Shown: positions 1 through 10,110, counted from the stretch's first letter. The stretch: DNA of 64,000 nt from Pseudolactococcus piscium (GCF_002441695.1 NZ_JXJW01000013.1:17918-81917), one strand, 5' to 3'. The notes: generated by a model from the sequence alone, not told the origin. Program-made: numbers and translations.

Positions 1-448
1 AGATAATAAGGGAGAGCAAATTTCCTTATCAGCATATAGGGGACAAACACTCCTCATTGTCAATACGGCTACCGGATGTGGCTTTACGCCGCAGTATAAG
101 GGATTACAGGACTTATATGACACCTATAAAGATCAAGGCTTTACGATCTTAGATTTTCCTTGTAATCAATTTGGTGATCAAGCCCCAGGAAGCGCCGAAG
201 AGATTGCTGAATTTTGTGAGTTACGTTATCATACGACCTTTCCTCAGTTCGCAAAAATTGATGTCAATGGTCAAACTGCTGATCCGCTCTATGCCTACTT
301 AAAAAGTGAAAAAACGGGTGCCTTGACCGCAGATATTAAATGGAATTTTACAAAATTTCTTGTAGACAAGTCAGGTAAAGTTGTCAAGCGCTATGGGTCA
401 GCTAAAAAACCAGAGAACATCGCAAAGGATTTAATAGACATACTTTAA
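1..448 (+). CDS. gpo: glutathione peroxidase family protein (5' truncated by window edge)
   Basis: The reading frame is open from base 2 to a TAA at 446-448 and gives 148 residues, so only the first few residues are missing (family about 157-160). The protein reduces peroxides with thioredoxin or a similar thiol donor in the cytoplasm. The family tetrad is visible: the catalytic Cys in TATGCGFTPQY, the Gln in FPCNQFG, and Trp and Asn in the WNFTKFL motif. It is a cysteine, not selenocysteine, enzyme. A terminator follows directly, so it ends a transcript. Confidence 0.93.
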   Translation, partial: DNKGEQISLSAYRGQTLLIVNTATGCGFTPQYKGLQDLYDTYKDQGFTILDFPCNQFGDQAPGSAEEIAEFCELRYHTTFPQFAKIDVNGQTADPLYAYLKSEKTGALTADIKWNFTKFLVDKSGKVVKRYGSAKKPENIAKDLIDIL

Positions 449-468
449 ACGCTCATTTGGGCGTTTTT
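447..468 (+). terminator. terminator after glutathione peroxidase gene
   Basis: The inverted repeat ACGCTC-ATTT-GGGCGT (449-464) is followed by TTTT. It starts inside the stop codon of the peroxidase gene. Confidence 0.8.
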
Positions 469-531
469 ATGTTATAATAAAAACTATAGTAAGCGCTTTC
501 TAAAACAGTTTAAGAATAAAGGAGACGATGT

Positions 532-729
532 ATGAACAAAGCACAGATGGTCTATAAACTTAAGCAACTTGGGCATAATCAAGAGAAGATTGCAGAAATT
601 TTTATTGGCAATAAAGAATTTCATCGGGCTGAGATTGCACAAACAAAACATATCATGTATGAAAACTTTGCAGAACTCCTAGAGCATTGGCTGGAAGACG
701 AAAAGGAAGCAGAGGAAATGACAGCATAA
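532..729 (+). CDS. small acidic hypothetical protein, 65 aa
   Basis: I do not recognise the family. The start is well supported by AAAGGAG about 7 nt upstream of ATG. The predicted protein is soluble and highly charged, with no membrane segment; it has an amphipathic, probably helical N-terminus and an acidic Glu-rich tail. It stands alone between two strong terminators, so it is a one-gene transcript. Its function cannot be inferred from context. Confidence 0.7.
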   Translation: MNKAQMVYKLKQLGHNQEKIAEIFIGNKEFHRAEIAQTKHIMYENFAELLEHWLEDEKEAEEMTA

Positions 730-733
730 AAAA

Positions 734-764
734 ATGATGCAAGTGAAAATCTTGCATCATTTTT
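734..764 (+). terminator. terminator after the 65-aa gene
   Basis: A perfect 10-bp stem, ATGATGCAAG / CTTGCATCAT with a 7-nt loop, is followed by TTTT. Confidence 0.9.
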
Positions 765-891
765 GATTGACCTGCTGTTAGGGATTTCTCAAAGTATCAC
801 TATAAAAAAGGCTATAACGTTACTGAGCCGAATAAAGGATTTGAGGACGCTTGAATTGAATTATTTCTGTAATTTGTTACACTATAGGTAT

Positions 892-1071
892 ATGATTAAA
901 CAACAATTTTATGTATTTAGTATTGGTACGATAATCTATGCCTGGTTTTTTGCAGATGCTTTGTTTACAGGGCAATCTTTTTTGACTGGATTTTGGAGTC
1001 TTCTTTTGATGCGTAAGGCGTTCATTGCTTATAAAGCAGACAAATGGATTAGATTAAATATCAAGAATTAA
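892..1071 (+). CDS. small membrane protein, DUF3272-like, 59 aa
   Basis: The frame is open from 763, but its first 40 codons run out of the preceding terminator and look non-coding, so I place the start at the ATG at 892. The protein has two hydrophobic stretches (about residues 5-20 and 25-40) around a short turn and a basic C-terminus. It resembles the short streptococcal DUF3272 membrane proteins in length, N-terminal KQQF and the LLLMRKAFIAYK segment. Shine-Dalgarno support is weak. Function is unknown; the family call is from memory only. Confidence 0.5.
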   Translation: MIKQQFYVFSIGTIIYAWFFADALFTGQSFLTGFWSLLLMRKAFIAYKADKWIRLNIKN

Positions 1072-1097
1072 GCCTGTCTGAAACAGATGAGCATAAC

Positions 1098-1138
1098 AAA
1101 AAAAGCTCTGAGAAAGATAAGCTCAGAGCCATTTTTTT
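1098..1138. terminator. bidirectional terminator between DUF3272-like gene and birA
   Basis: The GCTCTGAG / CTCAGAGC stem (1105-1129) is flanked by seven A on the left and seven T on the right, so it can end transcripts from both sides. The birA stop codon lies within the stem. Confidence 0.9.
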
Positions 1139-1848
1139 AAGGAAATCTCTCCAGAAGAGAGGACTTTTATGAGGCCGCCAGTGTTGACAATCAGCTCGCC
1201 TGTTTCTGTCAGATCTGTTGCTGTACCACTTATTAGCTGACCATTTTCTTCGAATTCGACGGTTTTACCAAGGATGAAGGAGTGGGCGTGGTAAATGTTG
1301 AAAAAGGCATCATCAGATCTTAGTTTATCAAATTGAGCCCATATTTCTGCAATCAAGTCACTGCGTGTGATCGTGGGAGCATCATCCGAAAATAGTGAGC
1401 TAGCTTTTTCCCTTAAGTCGATCGGCAAGTCAAAACTGTTGAAGTTTAAGCCGATGCCGATGACAATTTGTTGACTAGATATCAGATATTCAACTAGGAC
1501 ACCTGCTATTTTTTTATTGTGGAGATAAATATCGTTAACCCATTTGATTTGAGGGTTTTTATTTGTTAGCTTTTCTATAGCAGTCACGATAGCAGCAGCT
1601 GTTAAAATCGTGTAGTTTTTGACTTCCTCAGATACGTTGAGAACAAGTGACATGTAGATACCGTTGCCTTTAGAGGCGAGATACTGTCTGCCAAAACGGC
1701 CACGGGCATTGGTCTGCATATCAGCGATAAATAATTTTTTATCGACGAGGTCGTTTTTTGCGTCAAGCTGAGTTGATGCGCTGCTTTCGACAGCAGAAGC
1801 ACTGACTAGCCAGGGATTTTTTTCAAGAATATCGTTAATGTCTATCAT
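1123..1848 (-). CDS. birA: biotin--[acetyl-CoA carboxylase/pyruvate carboxylase] ligase, monofunctional
   Basis: The enzyme makes biotinyl-5'-AMP and transfers biotin to the acceptor lysine of biotin carboxyl carrier domains; the pyruvate carboxylase later in this window is an expected client. Motifs: NARGRFGRQY (biotinyl-AMP loop, about residue 47), KWVNDIYL (about 101) and KIAGVLVEYL. At 241 aa it begins directly at the catalytic domain and lacks the N-terminal winged-helix DNA-binding domain, so it should not repress biotin genes. It is convergent with the small gene on its 3' side and divergent from metK. Confidence 0.93.
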   Translation of the reverse strand: MIDINDILEKNPWLVSASAVESSASTQLDAKNDLVDKKLFIADMQTNARGRFGRQYLASKGNGIYMSLVLNVSEEVKNYTILTAAAIVTAIEKLTNKNPQIKWVNDIYLHNKKIAGVLVEYLISSQQIVIGIGLNFNSFDLPIDLREKASSLFSDDAPTITRSDLIAEIWAQFDKLRSDDAFFNIYHAHSFILGKTVEFEENGQLISGTATDLTETGELIVNTGGLIKVLSSGEISLKKWL

Positions 1849-1902
1849 GTTTAAATTATATCATGGAATTATCCGGAAATGATGGCGAAATGCACAATGA
1901 AG

Positions 1903-1911
1903 TGGTAGAAT
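1903..1911 (+). promoter_or_regulatory. extended -10 promoter of metK
   Basis: TGG-TAGAAT forms an extended -10 box with no convincing -35. The expected start point (about 1917-1918) falls exactly at the 5' edge of the riboswitch. Confidence 0.5.
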
Positions 1912-1915
1912 AGGA

Positions 1916-1994
1916 CTGTTACTTTCCGAAGGTGGCGCTAACCTTTCCATAGCGCCGTTTCCTGTAACCTAAATAGAAAGAAAAGTAGGGGAAA
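1916..1994 (+). promoter_or_regulatory. SMK box (SAM-III) translational riboswitch of metK
   Basis: The outer stem GTTAC (1918-1922) pairs with GTAAC (1964-1968). An inner stem GGCGCTA (1934-1940) pairs with TAGCGCC (1950-1956). Between them is the TTTCCGAAGG segment typical of the SMK box. The metK Shine-Dalgarno AGGGG (1987-1991) can pair with the upstream TTTCC tracts. SMK boxes sit in front of metK in Lactobacillales and hide the ribosome site when S-adenosylmethionine binds. The call is from pattern recognition and hand folding, without a covariance search. Confidence 0.8.
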
Positions 1995-1998
1995 AATT

Positions 1999-3186
1999 AT
2001 GTCAGAGAAGAACTTATTTACAAGCGAGAGTGTGTCAGAAGGACATCCAGATAAGATTGCAGATCAAATTTCAGATGCGATTTTAGATGCGATTCTAACA
2101 CAGGATCCAGATGCACACGTCGCGGCAGAAACAGTTGTTTATACTGGATCTGTCCATGTATTTGGTGAAATATCAACAACAGCTTATGTCAATATCGACG
2201 AAATCGTCAGACAGACGATTAAAGAAATTGGCTATACTGATGCGAGTTTTGGCTTTGACTATAAGACAGTCGGTGTTCATCCATCTATCGTCGAACAATC
2301 AGCAGATATTGCCCAAGGGGTCAATGAAGCGATTGAAGTCAGAGGTAATGACCAGCAAGATGCGCTTGATCTTATCGGAGCTGGTGACCAAGGGTTGATG
2401 TTTGGCTATGCCAACAAAGAGACTGCAGAATATATGCCGCTTGCGATTTCGCTATCACATCAATTAGTCAAAAGACTAGCAGATTTGCGTAAAACAGGTG
2501 AGATTGCTTACCTTCGTCCAGATGCGAAAAGTCAAGTGACTGTTGAATATGATGAAAATGATGTTGCCAAACGGATTGATACCATCGTGATTTCAACCCA
2601 ACATGCACCAGATGCAACTAACGAACAAATCAAAGCCGATGTGATCGACAAAGTGATTAAAGTTGTCATTCCTGCTGAGTTGTTAGATGATCAAACCAAG
2701 TATTTCATCAATCCAACAGGCCGTTTTGTTATCGGTGGTCCTCAAGGTGATTCTGGCTTGACTGGTCGTAAAATTATCGTGGACACTTATGGTGGGTATG
2801 CCCATCATGGTGGTGGTGCCTTCTCAGGCAAGGATGCAACAAAAGTAGACCGTTCTGCTTCGTACGCAGCACGCTATATTGCAAAAAACATTGTGGCCGC
2901 AGGTCTCGCAGAAAAGGCTGAAATTCAATTAAGCTATGCAATAGGCGTTGCCCAACCTATCTCGATTCATGTAGACACATTTGGGACAGGTAAAGTATCA
3001 AATGAGTTGCTAATTGGTGCAATTAGAGAAAACTTTGATCTTCGTCCAGCTGGTATCATCAAAATGCTTGATTTGAAACGGCCAATCTACCGTCAAACGG
3101 CTGCCTATGGCCACTTTGGTCGGACAGATGTCGAGTTACCATGGGAAAAACTAGATAAAGTAGAAATTTTAAGCGCGCTTTTGTGA
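1999..3186 (+). CDS. metK: S-adenosylmethionine synthetase
   Basis: Makes S-adenosylmethionine from methionine and ATP in the cytoplasm. At 395 aa it is full length and carries the family signatures [17 protein letters not shown] (N-terminal ATP/methionine site), [12 protein letters not shown] (about residue 128), the [14 protein letters not shown] loop, and [17 protein letters not shown]. The start is fixed by AGGGG 7 nt upstream, which is also the expression platform of the SAM-responsive leader, so the product represses its own translation. It is monocistronic: birA diverges on the left and a hairpin follows on the right. Confidence 0.98.
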   Translation: MSEKNLFTSESVSEGHPDKIADQISDAILDAILTQDPDAHVAAETVVYTGSVHVFGEISTTAYVNIDEIVRQTIKEIGYTDASFGFDYKTVGVHPSIVEQSADIAQGVNEAIEVRGNDQQDALDLIGAGDQGLMFGYANKETAEYMPLAISLSHQLVKRLADLRKTGEIAYLRPDAKSQVTVEYDENDVAKRIDTIVISTQHAPDATNEQIKADVIDKVIKVVIPAELLDDQTKYFINPTGRFVIGGPQGDSGLTGRKIIVDTYGGYAHHGGGAFSGKDATKVDRSASYAARYIAKNIVAAGLAEKAEIQLSYAIGVAQPISIHVDTFGTGKVSNELLIGAIRENFDLRPAGIIKMLDLKRPIYRQTAAYGHFGRTDVELPWEKLDKVEILSALL

Positions 3187-3209
3187 AAAACGCGATAATA
3201 TGATATAAT
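3181..3209 (+). promoter_or_regulatory. promoter at the metK 3' end
   Basis: TTGTGA (3181-3186), a 17-bp spacer, then TGA-TATAAT (box 3204-3209, extended). It overlaps the metK stop codon and would start transcription at about 3216, inside the following hairpin. It is the best promoter I see for rny. Confidence 0.55.
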
Positions 3210-3210
3210 T

Positions 3211-3251
3211 AATTCGTGTGCATGGCTTTAGCTGATGTACACGAATTTTTT
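3211..3251 (+). terminator. hairpin with T-tract after metK
   Basis: AATTCGTGTGCAT pairs with ATGTACACGAATT, with the top loop GGCTTTAGCTG, followed by TTTTTT. It is a strong terminator shape for metK readthrough. Confidence 0.8.
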
Positions 3252-3541
3252 AAGTTTCCTTAAAAAAGTATGATGAAAATAACCTATATCAAATGTAAAT
3301 AATAAAGAAGCTATATCAAGTTGGTCAGTGATACTAAGTTGCCAAATAGGTGGTATGTTTGTTGTTTGAACAGTAGACTTATAGAAAAGTTTAGTGACGA
3401 TTTCTGCCTTATCAGAGATGCGTTATGCGAACTGCTAAGGTAAAAAAGTAACTGGAAAGAGATATGAATTATTGGATTTGCTATATTGTTCAAGTCGTTG
3501 CTTTTAGTGGAACTTGATAATAGAAAATAATGAGGAATACA
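3252..3541 (+). other. non-coding leader upstream of rny
   Basis: About 290 nt with no ORF that has a ribosome site on the + strand. I see no clear terminator or riboswitch motif. A short antisense reading frame at 3311-3493 has no Shine-Dalgarno and is probably chance. If the promoter at 3181-3209 is used, this is the rny 5' UTR. Confidence 0.5.
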
Positions 3542-5140
3542 ATGATTGGAGCACTTATTGCTGGCATCATTGCCTTGTTGATTGGATTAGGAATTGGTTT
3601 TGTATTTCGGAATGTACAATTAAAAAGTGCCCAGGCAGATAGTCAGAGCTTAATTGAACAAGCTGAACGCAAAGCGAATGAGCTCACGAAACAGGCGAAA
3701 GTCGAGGCTGAAATTCTTAAGAAAGAATCTGAAAATCTTGAAAAAGAAAAGATTTTAGCATTAAAAGAAGAAGGCCAAAAACGTCGTGAGTCGATAGAAA
3801 ATGAGTTTATAGAAACTCGGACTGAGTTAAAAGCATCAGAGAAACGTCTGAAACAGCGTGAAGAAATTCTTGATCGTAAGGATGATACGTTGACGCGTAA
3901 AGAACAATCTCTAGATTCAAAAGAAGAAAATCTATCAAACAAAACTAACACGCTCAGCAAGCGCGAAGAAGCATTATCGCAAATTGAAGCAGAAAAGGCC
4001 GCTGAACTAGCACGTATTGCAAGTTTAAGTCATGATGAAGCAAAAGAAATTATTTTAACCCAAACTAAAGGGTCATTATCGAAAGAAATGGCACAATTGA
4101 TTCGGGCTAGTGAAGAAAAAGCAACAGCAGAAGCTGATAAAAAAGCAAAAAACATCATTACACTTGCCATGCAACGTGTATCGGGTGATTTTGTAAGTGA
4201 ACAAACAGTCAGTGTTGTGACTTTGCCAGATGATGGTATGAAGGGTCGGATTATCGGTCGTGAAGGTCGTAATATTCGAACATTTGAAGCATTGACTGGG
4301 ATTGATGTCATCATTGATGATACGCCTGAGGCAGTTATTTTATCTGGATTTGATCCAATTCGTCGAGAAATCGCGAGATTGACTTTGGAACAACTCGTAC
4401 AAGATGGTCGTATTCATCCTGCACGTATAGAAGAATTAGTCGAGAAGAATCGTAAAGATCTAGAACGAAAAATCAGAGAGTACGGCGAACAGGCAGCGTT
4501 TGAAGTAGGTGCGCATACCTTACATCCGGATCTGATGAAGATTATGGGACGTCTCCATTTTAGAACGTCTTATGGCCAAAATGTCTTGAATCACTCGATC
4601 GAGGTCGCTAATCTTGCGGGAAATCTTGCTGGTGAGATGGGTGAAAATGTCTCCCTTGCAAAACGTGCAGGATTCTTACATGATATTGGTAAGGCGCTAG
4701 ACCACGAAATTGAAGGTAGTCACGTTGAAATTGGCACTGAGTTAGCTAAGAAGTATAAGGAAAGCCCAGTTGTGATTAATGCGATTGCCAGTCACCATGG
4801 TGATACAGAACCAACAAACAACATCTCTATCCTAGTTGCAGCAGCAGATGCTTTGTCAGCTGCTCGACCTGGTGCGCGTCGTGAGTCGATTGATAACTAT
4901 ATCAAGCGATTGCAAAATCTGGAAGAAATTTCTAACGGATTTGAAGGCGTAGAAACGTCATTTGCCTTACAGGCTGGACGTGAAATTCGCGTTATGGTAA
5001 ACCCAGCCAAGTTATCGGATAATAAGATGACGGTGTTGGCACATGACATCAAAGAAAAAATAGAAAACGATATGGACTATCCAGGAAATATCAAAGTGAC
5101 AGTGATACGTGAAACACGCGTCATTGATTACGCAAAATAA
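3542..5140 (+). CDS. rny: ribonuclease Y
   Basis: Membrane-anchored endoribonuclease that initiates mRNA decay. Layout: an N-terminal transmembrane helix ([19 protein letters not shown]), a long charged coiled coil to about residue 190, a KH domain ([19 protein letters not shown], about 220-280), then an HD domain with [10 protein letters not shown] and the catalytic [12 protein letters not shown] (about 370-400). I start at the ATG at 3542 because GAGG lies 6 nt upstream. An ATG at 3530 in the same frame has no ribosome site. The 532-aa length suits the family. A terminator follows. Confidence 0.96.
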   Translation: MIGALIAGIIALLIGLGIGFVFRNVQLKSAQADSQSLIEQAERKANELTKQAKVEAEILKKESENLEKEKILALKEEGQKRRESIENEFIETRTELKASEKRLKQREEILDRKDDTLTRKEQSLDSKEENLSNKTNTLSKREEALSQIEAEKAAELARIASLSHDEAKEIILTQTKGSLSKEMAQLIRASEEKATAEADKKAKNIITLAMQRVSGDFVSEQTVSVVTLPDDGMKGRIIGREGRNIRTFEALTGIDVIIDDTPEAVILSGFDPIRREIARLTLEQLVQDGRIHPARIEELVEKNRKDLERKIREYGEQAAFEVGAHTLHPDLMKIMGRLHFRTSYGQNVLNHSIEVANLAGNLAGEMGENVSLAKRAGFLHDIGKALDHEIEGSHVEIGTELAKKYKESPVVINAIASHHGDTEPTNNISILVAAADALSAARPGARRESIDNYIKRLQNLEEISNGFEGVETSFALQAGREIRVMVNPAKLSDNKMTVLAHDIKEKIENDMDYPGNIKVTVIRETRVIDYAK

Positions 5141-5153
5141 CTGAATAAGTAAC

Positions 5154-5190
5154 AACTTGGACTGATTAAATGAATCAATCCAAGTTTTTA
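5154..5190 (+). terminator. terminator after rny
   Basis: AACTTGGA and TGATT pair with AATCA and TCCAAGTT (stem 5154-5185), followed by TTTTTA. Confidence 0.85.
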
Positions 5191-5297
5191 TTTACTGATT
5201 TTGCTGACTCAGATAGTTGCCTGATTACTGATTTTAAAAGGAGTCATATAGATAGCTAGGCCATCTAGTGACATAATAATTACTTTGGTCAAGCAGC

Positions 5298-6029
<732 letters not shown>

Positions 6030-6088
6030 AGGTACCGACTAGCTCTTAGCTCCCCTTTTAATTAGGTTAGCTAAGATGTCGCATCACC

Positions 6089-6117
6089 TTGTTTGATCAT
6101 GTATTAAAGATTAGAAT
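6089..6117 (+). promoter_or_regulatory. promoter of rpoZ
   Basis: TTGTTT (6089-6094), 17-bp spacer, TAGAAT (6112-6117). A CTTAGCT / AGCTAAG inverted repeat (6045-6075) lies just upstream, after gmk; it lacks a T-tract. Confidence 0.5.
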
Positions 6118-6150
6118 TCAAGTTCTAAATAGTAAGAGGTAATAGAAAAT

Positions 6151-6555
6151 ATGATGTTAAAACCGTCAATCGACGTCTTGTTGGACAAAGTCGATTCAAA
6201 ATATTCATTAGTAGTTTTAGAAGCAAAGCGTGCACATGAGTTACGTGATGGGGAAGCTGCAACACAAAAATTTTCATCTGTAAAACCTACTTTGCAAGCA
6301 TTGGAAGAGTTAGCAGAAGGCAACGTAACGATTCACCCAGCGCCAGAAGCAAAACGAACAGCATTAAAAGAAAAACGTGAATTAGAACGTCTACTTAAGA
6401 TTGAAGAAGAACGTAAAATTAAAGAGCAGATAGCAAAAGAGCAAGCTGAAGAAGAAGCCAAACAACGCAAAGATAAAGGTGTTCCTCAAGCTGCTAAAGC
6501 ACCAGTTGTCGAAACAGTAGAGGCACCGATTGCTAAAGCTGTTGAGGGTGAGTAA
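6151..6555 (+). CDS. rpoZ: RNA polymerase omega subunit
   Basis: Small subunit that helps assemble RNA polymerase. The core is residues 1-70, with [20 protein letters not shown] and [10 protein letters not shown]. The C-terminus is extended: about 60 residues rich in Lys, Glu, Gln and Ala, probably helical, then a low-complexity PVVETVEAP tail. At 134 aa it is longer than typical omega (60-105 aa); such extended forms occur in lactococci and streptococci. AGAGG precedes tandem ATGs at 6151 and 6154, so the exact first residue is uncertain by one codon. Confidence 0.93.
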   Translation: MMLKPSIDVLLDKVDSKYSLVVLEAKRAHELRDGEAATQKFSSVKPTLQALEELAEGNVTIHPAPEAKRTALKEKRELERLLKIEEERKIKEQIAKEQAEEEAKQRKDKGVPQAAKAPVVETVEAPIAKAVEGE

Positions 6556-6560
6556 AGAAA

Positions 6561-6582
6561 AAACTGCTTAGGCAGTTTTTTT
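6561..6582 (+). terminator. terminator after rpoZ
   Basis: AAACTGC-TTAG-GCAGTTT with a downstream T-run. Confidence 0.9.
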
Positions 6583-6763
6583 GTCTGAGTTTTGTTCGTT
6601 CTGATTGTACTATATTTGTTGCTACACATTTTACTTTAATTTGATCAGCTTTTTGTGTAAACTAACTATAGGAAGAATGACAATAAACGTGTCTGATTAT
6701 GTCGCAAATACAAGTGTTTTAAAAACTAGGGACTTGACTTGCTAGGATAGAAAGAGAGCTGTG

Positions 6764-9160
6764 ATGTGTTATCAAATCGCCAAGATTATTATTGATGTTC
6801 CGACCATGCAAACTGACAAGCCTTTTTCTTATCTGATACCCGAGGAATTGAGGCAATTAGTAGCAATTGGCATGCGGGTGCATGTACCTTTCGGGCGTAG
6901 TAATCGGCTCATGCAAGGGTTTATCGTGGCGCTCTCAGATGCATCAGATGAAACTGAGTTATCTGATGTAGCTGAATTAAAGGCAATTGCCGAAGTGTTG
7001 GATTTTGAACCCGTGCTCAACAGCGAACAGCTTGCCCTTGCAGATGATATGCGACAAACGGTTTTCTCTTATAAAATCTCGATACTCAAAGCCATGCTAC
7101 CTAATCTACTTAATTCTTCTTATGATAAGGTACTGACAACAGCAGATTCGGAAGTAGCTAAAACCTATTTTGCTACTAAAAAGGAGATTCACTTCTCAAG
7201 CTTGGACACTAAAGAACAGGCTGTGATGATGAAACACCACCGAGAAGGGCGTATCAACATGCGGTACGTTGCGCAGTCTAAAGCAAGTATCAAAACTGAA
7301 AAGCGCGTGTCATTAGTTGATAAACTTGCCCTGGTGAACTTGGCAATCACATCGCGTGCGACAAAGCGCTTGGCTATGAAGGCTTTTCTAGAAACGCATC
7401 CGGAAGAAACGGTTTGGACTTACTCAGAACTGCTTGGGACATTCTCTCGAGATGTTGTGACGTTTTTCGTGTCCCAAGGGATTTTACGGCTTACAGAAGT
7501 GGAAGTGTCGCGTTCACAAGGTTACTTTGATCAGGTGGTACCAGATGAGAAGAAGCAACTAAATGCAGAACAAAATCGTGCATATGAGGCGATCGTTCAA
7601 GCTAAAGGTGGTACGTTTCTATTAGAAGGAGTTACTGGGTCTGGTAAAACAGAGGTTTATCTACAGGTGATTGCCCATGCACTTGCACAAGGAAAAACAG
7701 CGATTATGTTAGTGCCAGAAATATCATTAACACCGCTGATGACCAATCGCTTTATCGCTAGATTCGGAGATCGTGTTGCGATTATGCATTCAGGATTGTC
7801 GGATGGCGAAAAGTATGATGAATGGCGGAAGATAGTATCTGGTAAAGCGAAAGTTGTTGTTGGTGCACGATCAGCAATATTTGTCCCACTAAAAAATATT
7901 GGCACGATTATTATTGATGAAGAACATGAAACGAGTTACAAACAAGATAGCAATCCCCGCTATCATGCAAGAGATGTTGCGATTTGGCGTGCAGGCTACC
8001 AGCAAGCTACTCTAGTTTTAGGCTCAGCAACACCAAGCCTAGAAACACGAGCACGTGCACAAAAAGAAGTCTACCAGTTACTTCATCTTAGCCACCGAGC
8101 TAATGCGCAAGCTAAGATTCCTGAAGTTCGGATTTTGGATATGCGCAAGCACTTAAACGACCAGTCAGCCTCTTTCTCGAAAGTGCTATTAGATAAAATT
8201 TCGGAAAAAATCGCTAGACAGGAACAGGTTGTGTTGATGCTTAATCGACGGGGCTATTCTTCGTTTATTATGTGTCGGGACTGTGGCTACGTGCCTGATT
8301 GTCCAAATTGTGATATCTCCTTAACACTACATATGGATACTAAGACGCTAAACTGTCATTATTGTGGACATACAGCGGCTATACCGTATGCTTGTCCAAA
8401 CTGTCAAAGTAAGCAAATTCGGTATTATGGCAGTGGGACGCAAAAAGTGGAAGAAGAATTACAGGACTTGATTCCTGGTGCCCGTATTTTAAGAATGGAT
8501 GTGGATACAACAAAGAAAAAAGGTGCACATGAGCAAATTCTATCCCGGTTTGGTGCAGGAGAAGCAGACATATTACTAGGGACACAGATGATTGCTAAGG
8601 GTCTTGATTTTCCTAACGTTACTCTGGTGGGTGTCATCAATGCCGATACAGCGCTCAATCTGCCTGATTTTAGATCTTCAGAACGCACTTTCCAGCTATT
8701 AACGCAGGTGGCAGGTCGTGCTGGTCGCGCAGAAAAAGCAGGAGAAGTCCTGATTCAGACCTTTAACCCTGAACACTATGCGATTAAGCTAGCGCAAACG
8801 CATGATTATGAAGGATTCTATAAGCAAGAGATGGCATTTAGGCGGCAACTCAACTATCCACCTTACTTTTATACGGTGCAACTGGTTGTTTCTCATCAAC
8901 TTGAAGAGGAAGCGGTAAAAGCATCCTATGAAATCATGTCGCTTTTAACAGCGCAACTCACTGAACATGCTCGGATTTTAGGGCCAATCCCCAAGCCGAT
9001 TGCTAGGACCCATAATCTATATCATTATCAACTCTTGATTAAATATAGATTTGAACCAAATTTGGTGCCAGTGTTAAATTCAGTTTTAGAGATGACGCAG
9101 GATCGCGCACATGAAAAATTACGTATCATCATCGATAACGAACCGCAAAACTTTATGTAA
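6764..9160 (+). CDS. priA: primosomal replication restart helicase
   Basis: Superfamily 2 3'-5' DNA helicase that reloads the replisome at stalled forks. At 798 aa it has an N-terminal 3'-end-binding domain (FSYLIPEEL...GMRVHVPFG), Walker A GVTGSGKTEVY (about residue 290), Walker B IIIDEEHE, and eight zinc-site cysteines in the CRDCGYVPDCPNC and CHYCG...CPNC segments (about 508-548), followed by helicase motifs V-VI (GTQMIAKGLDFPNV, QVAGRAGRAEK). ATG 6764 follows AGAGAG; an overlapping GTG at 6761 is an alternative. No convincing promoter was found in 6583-6763. Confidence 0.96.
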   Translation: MCYQIAKIIIDVPTMQTDKPFSYLIPEELRQLVAIGMRVHVPFGRSNRLMQGFIVALSDASDETELSDVAELKAIAEVLDFEPVLNSEQLALADDMRQTVFSYKISILKAMLPNLLNSSYDKVLTTADSEVAKTYFATKKEIHFSSLDTKEQAVMMKHHREGRINMRYVAQSKASIKTEKRVSLVDKLALVNLAITSRATKRLAMKAFLETHPEETVWTYSELLGTFSRDVVTFFVSQGILRLTEVEVSRSQGYFDQVVPDEKKQLNAEQNRAYEAIVQAKGGTFLLEGVTGSGKTEVYLQVIAHALAQGKTAIMLVPEISLTPLMTNRFIARFGDRVAIMHSGLSDGEKYDEWRKIVSGKAKVVVGARSAIFVPLKNIGTIIIDEEHETSYKQDSNPRYHARDVAIWRAGYQQATLVLGSATPSLETRARAQKEVYQLLHLSHRANAQAKIPEVRILDMRKHLNDQSASFSKVLLDKISEKIARQEQVVLMLNRRGYSSFIMCRDCGYVPDCPNCDISLTLHMDTKTLNCHYCGHTAAIPYACPNCQSKQIRYYGSGTQKVEEELQDLIPGARILRMDVDTTKKKGAHEQILSRFGAGEADILLGTQMIAKGLDFPNVTLVGVINADTALNLPDFRSSERTFQLLTQVAGRAGRAEKAGEVLIQTFNPEHYAIKLAQTHDYEGFYKQEMAFRRQLNYPPYFYTVQLVVSHQLEEEAVKASYEIMSLLTAQLTEHARILGPIPKPIARTHNLYHYQLLIKYRFEPNLVPVLNSVLEMTQDRAHEKLRIIIDNEPQNFM

Positions 9161-9187
9161 AAAACCGTCAGTAGATGGTTTTTTTAG
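9159..9187 (+). terminator. terminator after priA
   Basis: AAAAAACC pairs with GGTTTTTT across a short loop; the last T-run ends at 9186. Confidence 0.75.
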
Positions 9188-9292
9188 TTAAGCTAAGTCA
9201 TGCTGCTTTCAGGAAGGTGGTAAGTAAAGGTATAATGAAGCGGAACTGTAAGGGGTGAATAGGATTGTGGATTTCTCTGTCTCGGAAAAATT

Positions 9293-9301
9293 TGCTATAA
9301 T
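9293..9301 (+). promoter_or_regulatory. extended -10 promoter of rlmB, start point at the ATG
   Basis: TGC-TATAAT (box 9296-9301). The A of the rlmB ATG is 7 nt after the box, at the expected transcription start, so the mRNA is predicted to be leaderless. Confidence 0.65.
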
Positions 9302-9307
9302 AAGAGT

Positions 9308-10093
9308 ATGAAAAAAAATCACGAAAAAAATAATCAAGTTAACCAGGACAACCAGCATGACCTAGCGCCAGCGAATGATACAGTTTATGGTGTGCATGCT
9401 GTTACAGATTCTCTTATGGAAAATCTAGGGAATAAATTATACATCCAAGATGACATACGCGGTAAAAATATTGACAAGTTAAAAGAACTCGCTAGTGAAA
9501 AAAAAGTTGGTATTTCTTTTTTAAGTAAGGACAAATTAAAGGAAATGTCTGATGGGGGTGTACATCAAGGGTTTGTATTGAAAACAAGCGCCTACGCCTA
9601 TAAAGAATTGTCTGATTTACTAGCAATTACTCAGGAACTTGACAATCCACTGTTAATCATTATCGATGGCTTAACGGATCCACATAATCTTGGTAGCATC
9701 CTAAGAACTGCTGATGCGACAGGTGTTTCAGGAATTATCATCCCTAAGCATCGTTCAGTTGGGGTAACGCCAGTTGTCGTCAAAACGTCGACTGGTGCAG
9801 TGAATCACATGCCGATTGCGCGTGTGACCAACCTTTCTCAGACCCTAGACAAACTAAAAGATGCTGGATTTTGGATTTTTGGTACCGACATGGATGGGAC
9901 ACCGCATCATAAATGGCAAACGCAAGGTAAGCTTGCCTTGATCATTGGTGCTGAAGGCGCGGGCATCACGCCAAATATAAAAAAACAAGTAGACGAAATG
10001 ATTACAATCCCTATGGTCGGTCATGTGCAGAGTTTAAATGCCGGAGTTGCTGCGGGTATTCTCATGTATGAGTGGGCTCGAAATTTTAAATAA
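9308..10093 (+). CDS. rlmB: 23S rRNA 2'-O-methyltransferase, TrmH/RlmB family
   Basis: SpoU/TrmH-fold methyltransferase expected to methylate the 2'-O of a 23S rRNA guanosine. A low-complexity Asn/Lys/Gln N-terminus (residues 1-24) precedes the substrate-binding domain starting at DTVYGVHAV. The knotted catalytic domain has DGLTDPHNLGSILRTADATG (motif 1), IIGAEGAGI (motif 2) and IPMVGHVQSLNAGVAAGI (motif 3). No Shine-Dalgarno precedes ATG 9308 and no other start lies before the conserved domain. rae1 follows 17 nt downstream, the order also seen in Bacillus and streptococci. Confidence 0.93.
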   Translation: MKKNHEKNNQVNQDNQHDLAPANDTVYGVHAVTDSLMENLGNKLYIQDDIRGKNIDKLKELASEKKVGISFLSKDKLKEMSDGGVHQGFVLKTSAYAYKELSDLLAITQELDNPLLIIIDGLTDPHNLGSILRTADATGVSGIIIPKHRSVGVTPVVVKTSTGAVNHMPIARVTNLSQTLDKLKDAGFWIFGTDMDGTPHHKWQTQGKLALIIGAEGAGITPNIKKQVDEMITIPMVGHVQSLNAGVAAGILMYEWARNFK

Positions 10094-10110
10094 GTCAGAA
10101 GTGGTTAGCT

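Noticed and set aside
763..891. N-terminal extension of the DUF3272-like ORF
   Set aside because: It begins inside the T-tract of a strong terminator, has no ribosome site and reads as non-protein-like sequence.
3311..3493. 60-aa antisense ORF in the rny leader
   Set aside because: No Shine-Dalgarno and low-complexity Ser/Leu composition; likely chance.
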